In this document: piece by piece, positions 25,641 to 34,543 of the stretch
How positions within the stretch are numbered: the stretch's first letter is position 1
Layout: each line of letters starts with the position of its first letter
Program-made: the position numbers and the translations under genes
The notes under the pieces: model-generated
Told to the model about the DNA's origin: nothing
Database searches by the model: none
What the model saw: only the letters and a program-made list of their open reading frames with translations
Assembly (NCBI GenBank): GCA_039985655.1
Contig: JBDWSF010000007.1
Span: 26,905 to 90,904 of the forward strand
Source: Postechiella sp039985655
GTDB taxonomy: Bacteria; Bacteroidota; Bacteroidia; Flavobacteriales; Flavobacteriaceae
Direction of reading: 5' to 3'
Length of the DNA: 64,000 bases

Positions 25641-28214
25641 ATGAATAACATGAATAAAATGAGTAACAGATTTTTGAAAATTAACTTATTATCATTATTG
25701 ATTATCTGTTTGAGTTGTGAAACAACTCAAGAGAAAAAAAATGAACAAAAAACAAGTGTCAAAAGTGATAAAGGAGAAATAACTTCAGTTTCTGGTACAA
25801 GAAAAATAAGTGGTATTTATCCGCATTTAACAAGTTATGCTCACGCAAGAAAAAACGGAACATACAATTTTGGAAATGAATGTGGTATTGGAGGTTTAGC
25901 AGTTTGGAATGAGAAACTGTACATGATTAATTATGCTGCACACGAACCAAAAGGAAGTGAACATAAACTGTATGTTATTGATAAAGATAAAAATATGGAA
26001 GTCTTTCAGGGGAGTATAGGAGGTACTCCAGCGGCAAGAATGATACATAAAGAGTCTAATCAATTATTTATTGGTCCCTATGTAATCGATAAATCTGGAG
26101 CGGTAAGGGTAATTCCTATTAAAGATATGAAAGGGCGTTTAACAGCAATTGCTAGACATCTAAAGGATCCTGAAAACAAGGTGTATTATTATGACATGGA
26201 AGGGATGTTATATGAAGTTAATGTACATACTTTAAAAGTTAAAAAGTTATATCATAATCCATTGCCAGGTTGGCATGGTAAAGGAGCTTACACAAGTCAA
26301 AATAAATTAATACTAGCCAACAATGGAGAACACCATCATGAAGGTAGTAAAGCTTGGAAAGTTGTTCTAGAAAATAAGCATTCGGAAGAAGATAATGGAA
26401 TTTTGGCTGAGTTTGATGGTGAGAATTTTAAAGTTATAGAAAGAAGACAGTTTACAGATGTTACAACAAAAAACGGAATTAACGCTGTCTCAAATGACCA
26501 ATCTCCATTATGGGCAATGGGATGGGATAAAAGATCCGTTCGATTAAAAGTTTTAGAGAATAATGAATGGCAAACGTTTTTATTACCAAAAGCAACCTAT
26601 AATAACGATCCTTCACATGGATGGTTTACAGAATGGCCAAGAATTAGAGAAATTGGAAACGGAAAAATGATGATGGACATGCATGGTATGTTTTACGATT
26701 TCCCCGCTACTTTTTCTCATAACAATACAGCAGGGATTCAACCAATGGGATCTCATTTACGCTATATTCCAGACTTTTTGAGTTGGAACAATCAAATTGT
26801 ACTAGCAACAGACGAAACAAGTATACAAGGTAATCCGCTTGCTGGTCAACCACAATCCAATCTTTGGTTTGGTAGTCGTGATGAAATAATGAATTGGGGA
26901 CCAAAATCTGCTTATGGAGCCATTTGGTTAAATGATGAAGTTAATGCAGAAAAACCTTCGCTACCTTTTTTAATTTCTGGTTTTGATCATAGAATTTTAC
27001 ACTTAAACAATACAGGTGACAAATCTGTAAACATAACAATTCAAATAGATGAAAAAGGAACTGGTGACTGGAAAGCTTTAAAACAATTGGTTTTAGAAAA
27101 AGAGGAATACAATTATTTTACTTTTAATGATGATTTAAAAGCGGAATGGGTTAGATTAATTTCCGATGGAACGAGTACGTTGACAGCTACTTTTCATTTT
27201 ACAGATAGCAATCTTAAAAACAAGGAATCTGGTAAAGAATTATTTAAATCACTTGCCAATATAGATGAGTCTACAGACAATGTATCATTTGCAAAACTTT
27301 TCAGCAATAAAACAAATTATAATTTAAGTGTTTATTCAGGAGTTATAGAAAACAATGAATTTAAAAACACAGAATCATATGAGTTTTTAAAATATGATTT
27401 CAGATATGAAAAAGGGATTAAAGATTCAATTTCAATAAATACATTAAAGAATAAAAAGGTTGGTGAAGAAGTTGATTTCTTCAATAAAAAATCTACAGAT
27501 ATTTCTAATGCAAAAGAGAAAGAGATATGGTCTGAGGATGATGCATCGGTTATTTTACATGCTAAAAAGTATCAATTAAGGCTACCAAAAGGTAATGCCA
27601 AGTACTCAAATCAATTTTCAGCAAAAACAACTCGAGTAACTAGAGAATTAGAATCTGAAAGAGAGTTAGCTAATATTTCGGGAACATTTTATGAATTACC
27701 ACTTTATAAAGTAGGAAAAGAACCTTTATATAAAATGATGCGTCCTGTTGCAACACACAATAAGCAAATTACAGAATTTAATACTTGGAATGGTTTATTA
27801 GTTTTAAGTGGAGTTAAATTAGAGGCTGAAGCATCAGAACACGTATATAAATCTGAAGATGGTAATGTGGCACTTTGGTTTGGTGGAATTGATGATTTAT
27901 GGAGTTTTGGAAAACCAGTAGGACAAGGAGGGCCATGGAAAAACAGCCAAGTAAAAGCAAACCAGCTATCAGACATGTATTTAATGACAGGTTATGATGA
28001 TAAAACATTAGAACTAGAATCTGATGTGGATACTGAGTTTGAATTATATATTCATGTCAATCATTATTTAGATATCCCTGTTTTATTCAAAACATTTAAA
28101 GTAAAAGCAGGAGAAAAACTAACATATAAATTCCCTAAAGGATTTAGTGCACATTGGGCACAGTTAAAAACAACAAACAATTGTAAAGCTACTGCTTGGT
28201 TTGTTTATAAATAA
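25641..28214 (+). CDS. Uncharacterised large lipoprotein with internal duplication
   Basis: An 857-aa protein of unknown function. The lipobox LIICLSC predicts an exported lipoprotein. The start has several nearby Met codons; the first is used here but any of the first three would give a working leader. The N-terminal part (about 60-370) is Gly/His/Trp-rich with propeller-like strands. A unit of about 140 residues occurs twice, at about 381-520 and 714-857. Both copies begin with a W-N-x(2,3)-V-L segment, pass through an LWFG..D motif, contain a SGFD or TGYD motif, and end in a beta-sandwich. No catalytic signature was recognised. Its position between GH117-like and flavoenzyme genes suggests saccharide binding or hydrolysis (inference). 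Confidence 0.7.
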   Translation: MNNMNKMSNRFLKINLLSLLIICLSCETTQEKKNEQKTSVKSDKGEITSVSGTRKISGIYPHLTSYAHARKNGTYNFGNECGIGGLAVWNEKLYMINYAAHEPKGSEHKLYVIDKDKNMEVFQGSIGGTPAARMIHKESNQLFIGPYVIDKSGAVRVIPIKDMKGRLTAIARHLKDPENKVYYYDMEGMLYEVNVHTLKVKKLYHNPLPGWHGKGAYTSQNKLILANNGEHHHEGSKAWKVVLENKHSEEDNGILAEFDGENFKVIERRQFTDVTTKNGINAVSNDQSPLWAMGWDKRSVRLKVLENNEWQTFLLPKATYNNDPSHGWFTEWPRIREIGNGKMMMDMHGMFYDFPATFSHNNTAGIQPMGSHLRYIPDFLSWNNQIVLATDETSIQGNPLAGQPQSNLWFGSRDEIMNWGPKSAYGAIWLNDEVNAEKPSLPFLISGFDHRILHLNNTGDKSVNITIQIDEKGTGDWKALKQLVLEKEEYNYFTFNDDLKAEWVRLISDGTSTLTATFHFTDSNLKNKESGKELFKSLANIDESTDNVSFAKLFSNKTNYNLSVYSGVIENNEFKNTESYEFLKYDFRYEKGIKDSISINTLKNKKVGEEVDFFNKKSTDISNAKEKEIWSEDDASVILHAKKYQLRLPKGNAKYSNQFSAKTTRVTRELESERELANISGTFYELPLYKVGKEPLYKMMRPVATHNKQITEFNTWNGLLVLSGVKLEAEASEHVYKSEDGNVALWFGGIDDLWSFGKPVGQGGPWKNSQVKANQLSDMYLMTGYDDKTLELESDVDTEFELYIHVNHYLDIPVLFKTFKVKAGEKLTYKFPKGFSAHWAQLKTTNNCKATAWFVYK

Positions 28215-28223
28215 TTAACAATT

Positions 28224-29987
28224 ATGAAGATATTTAAAATAGCGTTGTTTTGTGTTATACAGTTTTTGTTTACAAAAGCGATAGCACAAGACGTTTTAAT
28301 AGAAACAGAAAGTTTTATTGATAAAGGAGGTTGGGTGTTAGATCAACAATTTGTTGAACAAATGGGATCTCCATATTTAATGGCGCATGGCATGGGAATA
28401 CCTGTTGATAATGCCAAAACTAAAATTAATTTCAATAAAAAAGGGAAATATCATGTTTGGGTTAGAACCAAAAATTGGGTTCCTGGAAATTGGGAAGCAC
28501 CTGGACAATTTAATATTATTGTTAATGGTAAAACTTTAAAGAAAAACTTAGGAACTCAACCAGATTGGAATTGGGAGTATGCAGGTAAGGTGAAATTAAA
28601 AGCAGGTGCTGTATCTATAGAATTATCAGATTTAACAGGTTTTAACGGTAGATGTGATGCTGTTTATTTTAGTAAATCAAAAACACTTCCTTCAGAAGCA
28701 AATCAAGCTGAATGGAGAAAAACTAAATTAGGGGAAACACAAGTTCCTGAGAAACAACAAAATTATGATTTAGTCATTACAGGTGGTGGTTTAGCGGGTT
28801 GTGCTGCTGCAATTTCTGCTGCAGAACAAGGATTACATGTCGCTTTGATTCATGACAGGCCCGTTTTAGGAGGGAATGCTAGTGATGAAGTTCGTGTTCA
28901 TACGTTAGGGATTTATGGTAAGTACGAGCGTATCTTAAAAATGATAGATACAAAGCACTATCCTAATGGATCATATAAAGCAAAATACGATCAAATAAGA
29001 AGAGATAAAAATGTAAAAAGTATAGAAAATATTGACTTGTTCTTAAATTGGAGAGCTTATGATGCAGTTGCAACAAACAATACTATCCAGTTTGTTGATG
29101 CTAGAAATACTTCAACAGGTGAAAGAATCCGTTTTAGTGCTCCTCGGTTTGTAGATGCTACAGGAGATGGATGGATTGGTTATTGGGCAGGTGCTAAATT
29201 TTCTTATGGTAGAGAAAGCTATAAAACCTATGGAGAAAATTGGGACAAATGGGGTGAAATGTGGAGTCCAGAAGAGGCAGATGATTTTGTAATGGGATCT
29301 TCAGTACTTTGGCAAAACGAAAAAACAAATGAAATTCATGAATTTCCTGAATTGCCTTGGGCTAAAGACGTAGCTAAAGATCATAAAGCAATTAAAGGGG
29401 AGTGGTATTGGGAGTTTTCAAGAAACGATTTACATCAAATTCACGATGCTGAAGAAATTAGAGATCACATGTTAAGAGCTATTTATGGTTCTTTTGCAAA
29501 TGCCAAAAAGCTAGAAAAAAATAAAAACTATAAATTGCAATGGGTTTCCTATTTGGTAGGAAAAAGAGAATCTAGAAGATTAATTGGAGATTATATTTAT
29601 ACCTTTAATGATGTAAGAAACAATACCAAGTTTGAAGATGCTGTAGTTGAAGAAATTAGAGAAGTTGATGTTCATTATCAAAGAAATTTGAAAGATCATG
29701 AAGAACCCGACTTTCTTTCGGAAGCAGCCTTTTATAAGACAAAAAAATATTATGTTCCTTATAGGAGTTTATATTCTAAAAACATAGATAATTTATTTAT
29801 GGCAGGTCGTAATTTTAGTTGTTCTCATATCGGTTTAGGAGGGCCAAGAGTAATGCTTACAACAGGTCAAATGGGAGCAGCAGTTGGACTTGCAGCTGTA
29901 ATCTGTGAAAAGTATAATATAAGTCCAAGAGACGTATATACAGATCATTTACAAGAATACCTAGATTTAATAGAAAATCAACAATAG
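28224..29987 (+). CDS. Secreted FAD-dependent oxidoreductase with N-terminal carbohydrate-binding-like domain
   Basis: A 587-aa protein. A Sec-type signal peptide (about 1-21) is followed by a beta-sandwich (about 22-155) resembling the CBM-like domain of xanthan-lyase/golvesin type, and then an FAD_oxidored-type flavoprotein (about 178-587). The dinucleotide-binding motif GGGLAG is at residues 187-192, followed by GGNASDE and, near the C-terminus, a FMAGRNFS-type motif. There is no twin-arginine signal, which is unusual for a flavoprotein expected to load FAD before export. Its stop codon overlaps the next gene's GTG start, so the two are translationally coupled. The substrate is unknown; oxidation of a sugar or sugar-acid product is inferred from context. 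Confidence 0.8.
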   Translation: MKIFKIALFCVIQFLFTKAIAQDVLIETESFIDKGGWVLDQQFVEQMGSPYLMAHGMGIPVDNAKTKINFNKKGKYHVWVRTKNWVPGNWEAPGQFNIIVNGKTLKKNLGTQPDWNWEYAGKVKLKAGAVSIELSDLTGFNGRCDAVYFSKSKTLPSEANQAEWRKTKLGETQVPEKQQNYDLVITGGGLAGCAAAISAAEQGLHVALIHDRPVLGGNASDEVRVHTLGIYGKYERILKMIDTKHYPNGSYKAKYDQIRRDKNVKSIENIDLFLNWRAYDAVATNNTIQFVDARNTSTGERIRFSAPRFVDATGDGWIGYWAGAKFSYGRESYKTYGENWDKWGEMWSPEEADDFVMGSSVLWQNEKTNEIHEFPELPWAKDVAKDHKAIKGEWYWEFSRNDLHQIHDAEEIRDHMLRAIYGSFANAKKLEKNKNYKLQWVSYLVGKRESRRLIGDYIYTFNDVRNNTKFEDAVVEEIREVDVHYQRNLKDHEEPDFLSEAAFYKTKKYYVPYRSLYSKNIDNLFMAGRNFSCSHIGLGGPRVMLTTGQMGAAVGLAAVICEKYNISPRDVYTDHLQEYLDLIENQQ

Positions 29988-31102
29988 TGTTTAAATCATT
30001 TGCTCTCATAATTGTTTCACTTGTAATTACAGGTTTTTACCATCAAAAAAAGATGGATTATAAACCTATGTTTTTTAACATGGAAAATGAGTGGCAAGAT
30101 GTCGTGGCAGATATACCTGTTTTTAAATTTAAAACAGCATCATTAAATTCTAGTTATGATTCTCCTGTAAGTTATCAGGTAAGATTATTATCAAACAAGA
30201 AGCGTGAACCTTTGTTGTTTTTTGCAGATATAGAAACCACTGTTTGTGCAGATGGTGAATGTAAACTGGCCAATTTAAAAGTGTTTTGGAATTTATTAGG
30301 GAATTATGTTGGATATGGAGTTGACCCCAAATTGCCACTAACAAAGTATGAACATGATGCGTTTGAAGAGAAAGATTATGCTAAGCTTCATCAATTACTT
30401 TTAGATAATAATTCTATTTTAAAAAGAAGAAAAATGTCTGATTTGATAGATACAGTGTATGTGTCAAAATCAGATATGTTTTCAAATCAAGTAGATGCGA
30501 TATCAGGAGCTACAAAAACAGAAATAAAAGAATCTGTAGTAAAAGGAGGGCTTTATTCATGTTATACATTATGGCATATTGTTCATGGTGATGTAAACAA
30601 AAAAATTAAGTTATATACAGATTCAATTCATACAGATAAACTTAACCAGTATTGTTTAAATACTGATTACAAAGATTATCAGAATTATGCTTTAAAACAT
30701 ATTCCAAAAGAAAAGTATGGAGATCACATAAAGCAAATATTGCAAATTTTTAAAACGAATGATGGATTGACCAGAGCATATGTTTTAAAAAAAATACCTG
30801 ATACTATTTTTTCTAAACAAAAAGTGACTACTGAAATATATAATACTTTTCCAGAAGTAGATATTAACACTAGAACATTGCTGATTAAAAAAATAGAAAA
30901 CACAGATTTTGCAGCCGTCGAGATATTATCAAAATACTTGAGGTATATGACAAAGAATCAACTTAAATTATATTTAGAATATTTAAAAAACACTTCTGAA
31001 AATATAAATAAAAAGACGATTTCTAATTTAAAAAGAACAAGTAAGGATAAAAATTACCCTTATAATTATATGGTTAAAGAATACCTAAACAACAGAAAAT
31101 GA
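29987..31102 (+). CDS. Exported SGAT-motif protein, possibly covalent FMN carrier
   Basis: A 371-aa protein starting at GTG, the start sharing one base with the preceding stop. An N-terminal hydrophobic leader is seen. The segment DAISGATKTE (Ser173, Thr176) matches the DxxSGAT motif on which the flavin transferase ApbE attaches FMN in proteins such as NqrC and RnfG. A CADGEC pair lies near residues 83-88. The C-terminal half (about 210-371) is Lys-rich and alpha-helical with possible HEAT-like repeats. I infer an electron-transfer partner of the neighbouring FAD enzyme. The overall FMN-binding fold is not certain, and no apbE gene is in the window. Its last codon overlaps the next gene by 4 bases (ATGA). 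Confidence 0.65.
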   Translation: MFKSFALIIVSLVITGFYHQKKMDYKPMFFNMENEWQDVVADIPVFKFKTASLNSSYDSPVSYQVRLLSNKKREPLLFFADIETTVCADGECKLANLKVFWNLLGNYVGYGVDPKLPLTKYEHDAFEEKDYAKLHQLLLDNNSILKRRKMSDLIDTVYVSKSDMFSNQVDAISGATKTEIKESVVKGGLYSCYTLWHIVHGDVNKKIKLYTDSIHTDKLNQYCLNTDYKDYQNYALKHIPKEKYGDHIKQILQIFKTNDGLTRAYVLKKIPDTIFSKQKVTTEIYNTFPEVDINTRTLLIKKIENTDFAAVEILSKYLRYMTKNQLKLYLEYLKNTSENINKKTISNLKRTSKDKNYPYNYMVKEYLNNRK

Positions 31103-32520
31103 TTTCATTTATAACATCCATTATCGTATTAATTGCAGGCTATTTTATTTATGGAAAGTTTGTAGAAAAAATATTTGGAGTAGAAAAAGAACGCGAAACA
31201 CCGGCTACAAGATTGCAAGATGATATAGATTTTATGCCATTGCCTACTTGGAAAATTTTTTTAATTCAGTTTTTAAATATAGCGGGTTTAGGTCCAATAT
31301 TTGGAGCTATAGCAGGGGCAATGTTTGGCCCTTCAGCTTTTTTATGGATTGTTTTAGGAACTATTTTTGCAGGTGCCGTTCATGATTATTTTTCGGGGAT
31401 GCTATCTGTTCGCCATGATGGCTTAAGCATTAGTGAGGTAGTTGGTATTTATTTAGGACCAAAATTAAAACACTTCATGAGATTATTTACTGTGGTCTTG
31501 TTAATTTTTGTAGGGACCGTTTTTTTAGTAGGACCAGCAAAAATTATTGATGGAATGACAGATAATGCTTTAGGTGTTTGGATTTGGGTATCTATTATTT
31601 TAGTGTATTATGTACTATCAACTTTATTACCTATTGATAAATTAATAAGTAAACTCTATCCTCTATTTGGTTTTGCGATGTTATTTATGGCAGTTGGATT
31701 AGGTTTAGCATTGTTTGTAGGTGATTATCATATACCAGAGTTGGTGCCATCCAATTTGGTAAACATGAAAACCAATCCAGAAGAAAACCCTTTATTCCCT
31801 ATATTATTTATAACCATAGCTTGTGGTGCTATTTCTGGGTTTCATGCAACACAATCTCCTTTAATGGCACGTTGTATTAAAAATGAAACCTTAGGTCGAA
31901 AAGTATTTTACGGAGCCATGATTACAGAAGGTATTGTTGCATTAATTTGGGCAGCTGCAGCCATGGTGTTTTTTGGAAATGTAGAAGGCTTGAATGAAGC
32001 TATGGCAGCCAATGGTAATAATGCTGCATGGGCAGCCAATGAAATTTCGGTAAATATGCTTGGTAAAATTGGAGGCGTACTCGCTTTGTTAGGTATTGTT
32101 GCCGCTCCTATTACTTCAGGAGACACAGCTTTTCGTTCTGCAAGATTAATTTTGTCAGATATATTTAAGATAAGTCAAAAGGCGCTTAAAAATAGACTTT
32201 TATTAAGTGTGCCGTTATTTATCATTGCATTTGTGCTAACACAAGTAGATTTCGCTATAATTTGGCGTTATTTTGCTTGGAGTAATCAAACCTTAGCAAT
32301 GGTTGTTTTGTGGACTATAACAGCGTATTTAATAAAAGAAAATAAAAACTATTGGATTACTTTAATACCAGCTCTTTTTATGAGTATGGTTTGCTCTACA
32401 TATATTTTAATAGCTCCAGAAGGTTTTCAACTAAGCCATAATTTAGCTTATGGAGGAGGGGCATTAATAACGCTTGTTATTTTTATTTTATTTAAAATAT
32501 ACATGAATAAAGTAACTTAA
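31099..32520 (+). CDS. CstA-family (short form) transporter
   Basis: A 473-aa inner-membrane protein with about 12 hydrophobic segments. It begins like CstA proteins and contains the family segments LNIAGLGPIFGAIAGA, FAGAVHDYFSGM and ITSGDTAFRSARL. It is shorter than E. coli CstA (about 700 aa), matching the Bacteroidota short form. Characterised members import pyruvate or peptides. Here the start overlaps the preceding gene by 4 bases, and the neighbours are a secreted flavoenzyme and glycosidases, which suggests uptake of a small oxidised product released by this operon (inference). Confidence 0.85.
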   Translation: MISFITSIIVLIAGYFIYGKFVEKIFGVEKERETPATRLQDDIDFMPLPTWKIFLIQFLNIAGLGPIFGAIAGAMFGPSAFLWIVLGTIFAGAVHDYFSGMLSVRHDGLSISEVVGIYLGPKLKHFMRLFTVVLLIFVGTVFLVGPAKIIDGMTDNALGVWIWVSIILVYYVLSTLLPIDKLISKLYPLFGFAMLFMAVGLGLALFVGDYHIPELVPSNLVNMKTNPEENPLFPILFITIACGAISGFHATQSPLMARCIKNETLGRKVFYGAMITEGIVALIWAAAAMVFFGNVEGLNEAMAANGNNAAWAANEISVNMLGKIGGVLALLGIVAAPITSGDTAFRSARLILSDIFKISQKALKNRLLLSVPLFIIAFVLTQVDFAIIWRYFAWSNQTLAMVVLWTITAYLIKENKNYWITLIPALFMSMVCSTYILIAPEGFQLSHNLAYGGGALITLVIFILFKIYMNKVT

Positions 32521-32697
32521 ATGAGTAATAACCTAATGTCGTTTAAATGATTAAGATCATGACCGTATATTATTAATTCTGAAAATAGATTTATTATTAT
32601 GTATATGAGTTTGTTTAAACATATGTGGTTTTTTTAATAGTTTACAATTAAATAATGGGAAGAATATATTATTGGATTTATAATTATAATAATTAAG

Positions 32698-33762
32698 ATG
32701 AGATTACAAAAAATCATATTATTAGCACTAGTAGTAGTTTGTTTAGCTTGTAAGGACGAGGTTAAAATTACTTCTGATAAAATGACCTTTGAATATATTG
32801 GTCGAGCAGCCGAAAATGAAGGTATGCATGTTTGGGGATCATCTCCTATAAAAGGAAAAGACGGAAAAATTCATTTATACGCCGCACAATGGTCTACAAA
32901 AACGCAACCTAAAAACTTTAGTGGTTGGTTTAAAGATTGTGAAATTGGTCACTATGTTGGTGATAGCCCAGAAGGCCCTTTTAAATATGTAGGTGTAGCA
33001 GTTGAAGATAAAGATGGTGTGTTCAATTCGCCTCACAATCCAACTATTAGTAATATAGACGGTCAATATCAACTTTGTTTTATTGTTAATGAAAATAGCG
33101 ATTTAAAAACACAACGCATTGTTATGTATGTGGCAGATGATTTAAATGATACTTGGAAACCTGCTAAAGGAGGTGAAGCCGATGGTACAATCTTACGTCA
33201 GACAAAAGATTCAACAGTTTGGAATTATACAGCAAGATTGGGGGTTTCAAACCCTTCATTAATAAAGTACAAAGGTAAATACCTTTTATATCATAAATCT
33301 GTGGTAAGAAAAGAACCTAAAGGATATGTTTATTCCTATGGTGTTGTAGTTGCCGATGCTGTTGAAGGGCCTTATGAGCACCAACCTACAAGAGTAACCG
33401 AAGAGAAAATGCCACTTGAAGATGCTTACGCATTTACAATGAATGATTCAGTATATTTAATGAGTCGAGATTTTAGAGGTTCTTTAGGAAATAGAGGAGG
33501 AGGTTTGTTATGGAAATCTGGAGATAGTTTTTCTTTTCCAGCTGAAAAAACAGAACGTGCTTATGAAGATTTGCTTCACTATGTTGGAGAGGATCACTTA
33601 AAGGAAGCAGTTTCATATAGAGGAAAAAAAGATGGACATTTGGAGCGTGCTCAAATTCTTTTTGAAAAAGGAATACCTGCGTATTTGTATTTAGCTACAG
33701 GCGTTCAAACCAAACCAGGTTATGGTAGTAGCTCTCACGTGTTTAAAATTAAGTTTGAATGA
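32698..33762 (+). CDS. Beta-propeller glycosidase-like lipoprotein (GH43/GH117-type fold)
   Basis: A 354-aa lipoprotein (lipobox VCLAC). The repeating pattern of short strands with HLYxxxW, SPEGPFKYVG, NPSLIKYKGKYLLYHKS and DAVEGPYEH is typical of five-bladed beta-propeller glycosidases of the GH43/32/117 superfamily. No exact family could be assigned. It shares the segments WGSSxIK..GK.H, SGW....EI.H and HNP.I with the protein at 40534-41607, so the two are paralogs. It is separated from cstA by 177 bases without a visible terminator, so it may belong to the same operon or have its own promoter. Confidence 0.72.
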   Translation: MRLQKIILLALVVVCLACKDEVKITSDKMTFEYIGRAAENEGMHVWGSSPIKGKDGKIHLYAAQWSTKTQPKNFSGWFKDCEIGHYVGDSPEGPFKYVGVAVEDKDGVFNSPHNPTISNIDGQYQLCFIVNENSDLKTQRIVMYVADDLNDTWKPAKGGEADGTILRQTKDSTVWNYTARLGVSNPSLIKYKGKYLLYHKSVVRKEPKGYVYSYGVVVADAVEGPYEHQPTRVTEEKMPLEDAYAFTMNDSVYLMSRDFRGSLGNRGGGLLWKSGDSFSFPAEKTERAYEDLLHYVGEDHLKEAVSYRGKKDGHLERAQILFEKGIPAYLYLATGVQTKPGYGSSSHVFKIKFE

Positions 33763-33823
33763 AGTAAAGAACACAGAATTACTTATTGTTATATTATCAA
33801 AAACCATTTTTAAATTATTACAA

Positions 33824-34471
33824 ATGAAATCACTTAAATATACCTATATACCTGTTGTTTTATGTTTAATATTTCTTACTTCCTGTAAATCAAAACCTAT
33901 TGTAATTGCAGCTATAGGAGATAGTATTACATCAGGGGCAAAACACAAAAAACAAAGCGAAACAGCATATCCTAAAGTATTGGGCGATTTATTAGGAAAT
34001 GGCTATAACGTTGTTAATTGTGGAAGAAGTGGAGCAACAGCTTTAATAAATGGTAACCTGCCTTATTGGAATTGTAATGAATTTTCTAACGTTTTTGCGC
34101 TTCATCCAGATATTGTTACTATTAAATTGGGTACAAACGATACCAAACCAAATAACTGGAATGCTAAGGCATATAAAGAGAGTTACCAGTCTTTGATAGA
34201 TACTTTGTTAACTATACAGCCACAACCTAAAATATACGTGTGTTTGCCAGTTCCTGTTTTTTCTCATAATAAGTTTAAAATTAGAGGAGAAATTGTAAAT
34301 AATGAGGTTGTCCCTATTGTGAAAGAATTGGCTCAAGAAAACAATTTATCTTTAATAGATCTCTATGAACCTTTTTTAGGTAAAGACGAACTTTTACCAG
34401 ATGGTGTGCACCCTGAGGAAGAAGGAGCTGCATTAATAGCTAAGCTAATTACTAAACAAATTAGAAAATAA
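33824..34471 (+). CDS. SGNH/GDSL-type esterase, lipoprotein
   Basis: A 215-aa SGNH hydrolase. The ATG at 33824 is chosen because the lipoprotein leader (lipobox FLTSC) begins there; an upstream in-frame start would add 34 residues lying over the previous gene. All four blocks are visible: GDSITSG with nucleophile Ser34, the Gly of GRSGAT, GTND, and DGVHP with Asp193 and His196. Enzymes of this kind remove acetyl or other acyl groups from sugars. A degenerate relative (C-terminal block only) lies at 37076-37192. Confidence 0.85.
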   Translation: MKSLKYTYIPVVLCLIFLTSCKSKPIVIAAIGDSITSGAKHKKQSETAYPKVLGDLLGNGYNVVNCGRSGATALINGNLPYWNCNEFSNVFALHPDIVTIKLGTNDTKPNNWNAKAYKESYQSLIDTLLTIQPQPKIYVCLPVPVFSHNKFKIRGEIVNNEVVPIVKELAQENNLSLIDLYEPFLGKDELLPDGVHPEEEGAALIAKLITKQIRK

Positions 34472-34543
34472 AAATCAATAAAATATAATTATTCATCATA
34501 TTTAAATAGCATAAAACTACAAGATGCATGTTAATGTTTGGTG

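Noticed and set aside
32521..32697. Three-box operator before 32698
   Set aside because: A TGAGTTTG -7-like sequence occurs at 32606, but no GCAACA/ACCCC/GAGAA set is present at the required spacing.
33722..33823. Upstream extension of the SGNH esterase gene
   Set aside because: The extra 34 residues lie over the previous gene and would bury the lipoprotein leader; the start was moved to 33824.
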